NCBI GenBank assembly: GCA_964631745.1
Contig: CAZVWV010000002.1
Span: 1-64,000, forward strand
Reading direction: 5' to 3'
From: CAZVWV01 sp964631745
GTDB lineage: Bacteria; Bdellovibrionota_C; UBA2361; JBGSMV01
Length of the DNA stretch: 64,000 nt
Shown: positions 61,889 to 64,000 of the stretch, one piece after another
Layout of the letters: each line of letters begins with the position of its first letter
Position numbering within the stretch: position 1 is the stretch's first letter
Program-made: the position numbers and the translations under genes
The notes under the pieces: generated by a model
Seen by the model: only the letters and a program-made list of their open reading frames with translations
Told to the model about the DNA's origin: nothing
The model's database searches: none

Positions 61889-62155
61889 ATGGATTCATCG
61901 GCTAGCAGAGGAAATGACCCTAAACGTTGGGAAGCGTTATTGGCGTTGCTAGACGAAAAACTTCAGCTAGGATTGCTCGGATATATTTCAAGAGTTGCCT
62001 CATATCACTTTGAAAACGAATTGCTTTTTATCGAGCCAGGTAATGAGGAAGATGCCGCCTATTTGAAACGTGATGCGGTATTACGTCAACTTGAGCTTTT
62101 TGCTCAGGAAGCAGCCAAGATAGAGAAGGTCAAAATTAAGACTAATACCCCCTAA
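61889..62155 (+). CDS. Small protein resembling the C-terminal domain of DnaX (tau)
   Basis: The protein has 88 residues. The pattern RWEALLALLDEKLQLGLLGY then LLFIEPGNEEDAAYLKRDAV and VKIKTN recalls the small alpha/beta domain at the end of DNA polymerase III gamma/tau subunits (W at start, 'L-x-I' strand, closing 'V-x-V/I' strand). That is a weak impression. It is not fused to an AAA+ domain. The stop lies in a hairpin (TACCCCC-TAA-GGGGGTA, 62146-62162). thrS follows 126 bases later. Confidence 0.5.
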   Translation: MDSSASRGNDPKRWEALLALLDEKLQLGLLGYISRVASYHFENELLFIEPGNEEDAAYLKRDAVLRQLELFAQEAAKIEKVKIKTNTP

Positions 62156-62281
62156 GGGGGTAAAAAATGACCTAACTTCGAGACACGTTTATCTTACTAT
62201 TTTATCTCACGATGGGGCTGCGTGCCTTCCCCACCCTTCCCCGTGTAATTTAATAAAAATTTTGAGTATATTGATAAGATT

Positions 62282-64000
62282 ATGAAAAGCTCAGAACTAC
62301 CAAAAGACGATCTCTATAAAATAAGACACTCGCTGGCGCATGTTATGGCGCAGGCTGTGCTAAAAATTCGCCCGCACGCCAAACTCGCATTCGGGCCTCC
62401 GATTGATACTGGGTGTTACTATGATTTTCTTTTTGATCAGCCACTTACCAGTAATGACTTCGTCACTATCGAAAATAACATGCGCGCCATCATCAAGGAG
62501 AAACAAGAATTCATCGGCTCCTCACGCCCAGTGAAAGAGGCCTGCGATTTTTTGAGGGCGCAAAATGAGAACTTCAAGCTCGAATATTGCGAAGAGCTAA
62601 TTAGTAAGGGGGAAACTACGATCGGATTTTACAAGAACGGCCCTTTTGAAGATATGTGCGCCGGTCCCCACCTCAAACACACGGGCGAAATTCCGAGGGA
62701 TTGTTTCAAAATAGACTCATTGGCGGGTGCCTATTGGCGCGGCGATGAGAACAATCCCCAGCTGACCCGCATCTACTGCTTAGCTTTTTCAACTAAGGCC
62801 GAACTTGACCAATACATTGAGAATCGCAAATTGGCCATGGAACGGGATCACAGAAAGCTCGGCAAAGAATTAGAGCTCTTCATGTTCTCGGATCAAGTTG
62901 GACCTGGACTTCCACTTTGGATGCCAAACGGGACCGTCATCCGGGAGGCGCTTGAAGCGTTAGCCAAAGAGACGGAGCAACGTTACGCATATCAGCGCGT
63001 TGCCACACCGCACCTGGCAAAAGAGGAATTGTACCTAACCTCAGGACATCTGCCATTTTACAAAGACTCGATGTTTCCGCCCATGCAGTTGGAGGGCGAG
63101 TCGAACTATTACCTTAAGGCTATGAACTGCCCGCATCACCATATGATTTACGGGCACCGGCCTCGAAGTTACCGGGAACTGCCGTTGCGCTTAGCCGAGT
63201 ACGGCAACTGTTACCGGTTCGAAGCTTCCGGAACTCTGGCGGGTTTATTGCGCGTGCGTTCCTTGGCCATGAATGACGCCCATATTTATTGCACGATCGA
63301 GCAGCTTAAAGCGGAGTTGAAAAACACCTTTAAGATGACCATTGATTATTACGAGATGTTTCGTTTTAAGAATGTGCGTGTGCGCGTATCCACTCATGAC
63401 CCACTTAACAAAGAGAAATTTGTCGACAACCCCGAGCTTTGGAAATTCTCGGAAGAAGTCGTGGAAGAGGTCGCCAAAGAGATGGGCGTTGAATATTTTG
63501 TCGGACAAGGCGAGGCTGCCTTTTACGGACCCAAGATCGACTTTCAAGCTTCGACCATGCTTGGTCGGGAAGAAAGCATCAGCACCACTCAGCTAGATTT
63601 TGCGAGCCCAATTCGGTTCGGGTTAGCTTATACCGCTGAAGATGGTAAAGAGCATAAACCTTACATCGTGCATCGAGCGCCGCTTGGAACACACGAACGC
63701 TTTTTGGCGTTTTTGATTGAGCATTTTGGTGGGGCCTTTCCGACCTGGATGTCGCCCAAGCAACTAAGAATAATCCCCGTGGGTGAAAAGTTTAACGAGG
63801 CCGCGCACAACCTAGCGCAACGCTTGCGTGACAAGTTGATACGCGTCGATCTAGACGATTCGGATAATTCCTTTAATAAGAAAATTCGCGAAGCCGTAAC
63901 GCACAAGATCCCAAATATGGCGATCTTAGGTGGCCGTGAGGTAGAAAACGGCACGGTAACACTGCGACGCTACGCCGTGCCCGAACAAGTTACTATGACT
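62282..64000 (+). CDS. thrS: Threonyl-tRNA synthetase without TGS domain, 3' end outside window
   Basis: The frame is open from ATG 62282 to the last base (573 codons) and continues beyond. It begins directly with the editing domain: YKIRHSLAHVMAQAVLKIRP (H-x-x-x-H) and EDMCAGPHLKHTGEIP (C and H). The usual roughly 60-residue TGS domain is absent. The catalytic core has NCPHHHMIYGHRPRSYRELP (zinc Cys), EASGTLAGLLRVRSLAMNDA then HIYC, and FYGPKIDFQAS. The anticodon-binding domain starts near QLRIIPVGEKFNEAA. It attaches threonine to its tRNA. Confidence 0.95.
   Translation, partial: MKSSELPKDDLYKIRHSLAHVMAQAVLKIRPHAKLAFGPPIDTGCYYDFLFDQPLTSNDFVTIENNMRAIIKEKQEFIGSSRPVKEACDFLRAQNENFKLEYCEELISKGETTIGFYKNGPFEDMCAGPHLKHTGEIPRDCFKIDSLAGAYWRGDENNPQLTRIYCLAFSTKAELDQYIENRKLAMERDHRKLGKELELFMFSDQVGPGLPLWMPNGTVIREALEALAKETEQRYAYQRVATPHLAKEELYLTSGHLPFYKDSMFPPMQLEGESNYYLKAMNCPHHHMIYGHRPRSYRELPLRLAEYGNCYRFEASGTLAGLLRVRSLAMNDAHIYCTIEQLKAELKNTFKMTIDYYEMFRFKNVRVRVSTHDPLNKEKFVDNPELWKFSEEVVEEVAKEMGVEYFVGQGEAAFYGPKIDFQASTMLGREESISTTQLDFASPIRFGLAYTAEDGKEHKPYIVHRAPLGTHERFLAFLIEHFGGAFPTWMSPKQLRIIPVGEKFNEAAHNLAQRLRDKLIRVDLDDSDNSFNKKIREAVTHKIPNMAILGGREVENGTVTLRRYAVPEQVTMT

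Noticed and set aside
62146..62162. Terminator after the 88-residue gene
   Set aside because: The 7-pair hairpin is followed by A residues, not T, on the plus strand; it may only affect the stop region of the mRNA.
1..64000. CRISPR arrays, prophage genes or rRNA operons
   Set aside because: No regularly spaced repeats, no phage structural or integrase genes and no rRNA sequence were seen.

Overview
The window is chromosomal DNA of a Gram-negative bacterium with a respiratory chain. It encodes subunits of a NADH:quinone oxidoreductase, an MlaA-type outer-membrane lipid protein, a TorF-type porin, Lgt, a Fe/Mn superoxide dismutase and a methylcrotonyl-CoA carboxylase. No rRNA or complete tRNA gene is visible, so the phylum cannot be fixed. 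A deep-branching proteobacterial or 'deltaproteobacterial' lineage is a guess only. Start codons include ATG and GTG, and several operons are tightly packed with ATGA overlaps.

Bases 1-19.8 kb form an accessory surface-glycan region. It holds four GT-C-type membrane proteins (one cut by an insertion sequence), a frameshifted GT87-like gene, and an mqsRA toxin-antitoxin pair with a recognisable operator. A minus-strand cassette (16148 down to 6465) encodes a sugar aminotransferase, two methyltransferases, an SDR epimerase, an ATP-grasp ligase, a calcineurin-like phosphatase, two tandem beta-propeller proteins, a DPM-type GT2 and a GT-C protein. A WbqC-like gene follows at 17.9 kb. The region is littered with debris: two near-identical truncated IS66 ends in inverted orientation, a third short IS66 scrap, an ISAs1 scrap, and decayed pieces of hisS and of a GH3-family gene.

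Bases 19.8-32.2 kb hold a compact eleven-gene complex I operon, nuoCDEFG-H-JKLMN, all on the minus strand, lacking nuoA, nuoB and nuoI. A HelD-like helicase diverges from it. Bases 34.3-38.9 kb are a defence/toxin-antitoxin island: MntA/HepT, a BrnA-like antitoxin paired with an AbiEii-like nucleotidyltransferase, an orphan acidic protein, and a HigB/HigA pair. Three genes in and next to this island have promoters placed so that the transcript would start at, or within a few bases of, the start codon.

Bases 39-64 kb are housekeeping and envelope genes: an SGNH hydrolase with calcium-binding repeats, methionine aminopeptidase, a phosphopantetheinyl transferase, mccBA, a large hybrid sensor kinase, a PanE-like reductase with an SrkA-like kinase, Lgt, an AAE-family transporter, an MlaA protein, a thrombospondin-3-repeat protein, superoxide dismutase, a CHMI-family isomerase, a TorF porin, SufS, three small or orphan proteins, and a threonyl-tRNA synthetase running off the end.
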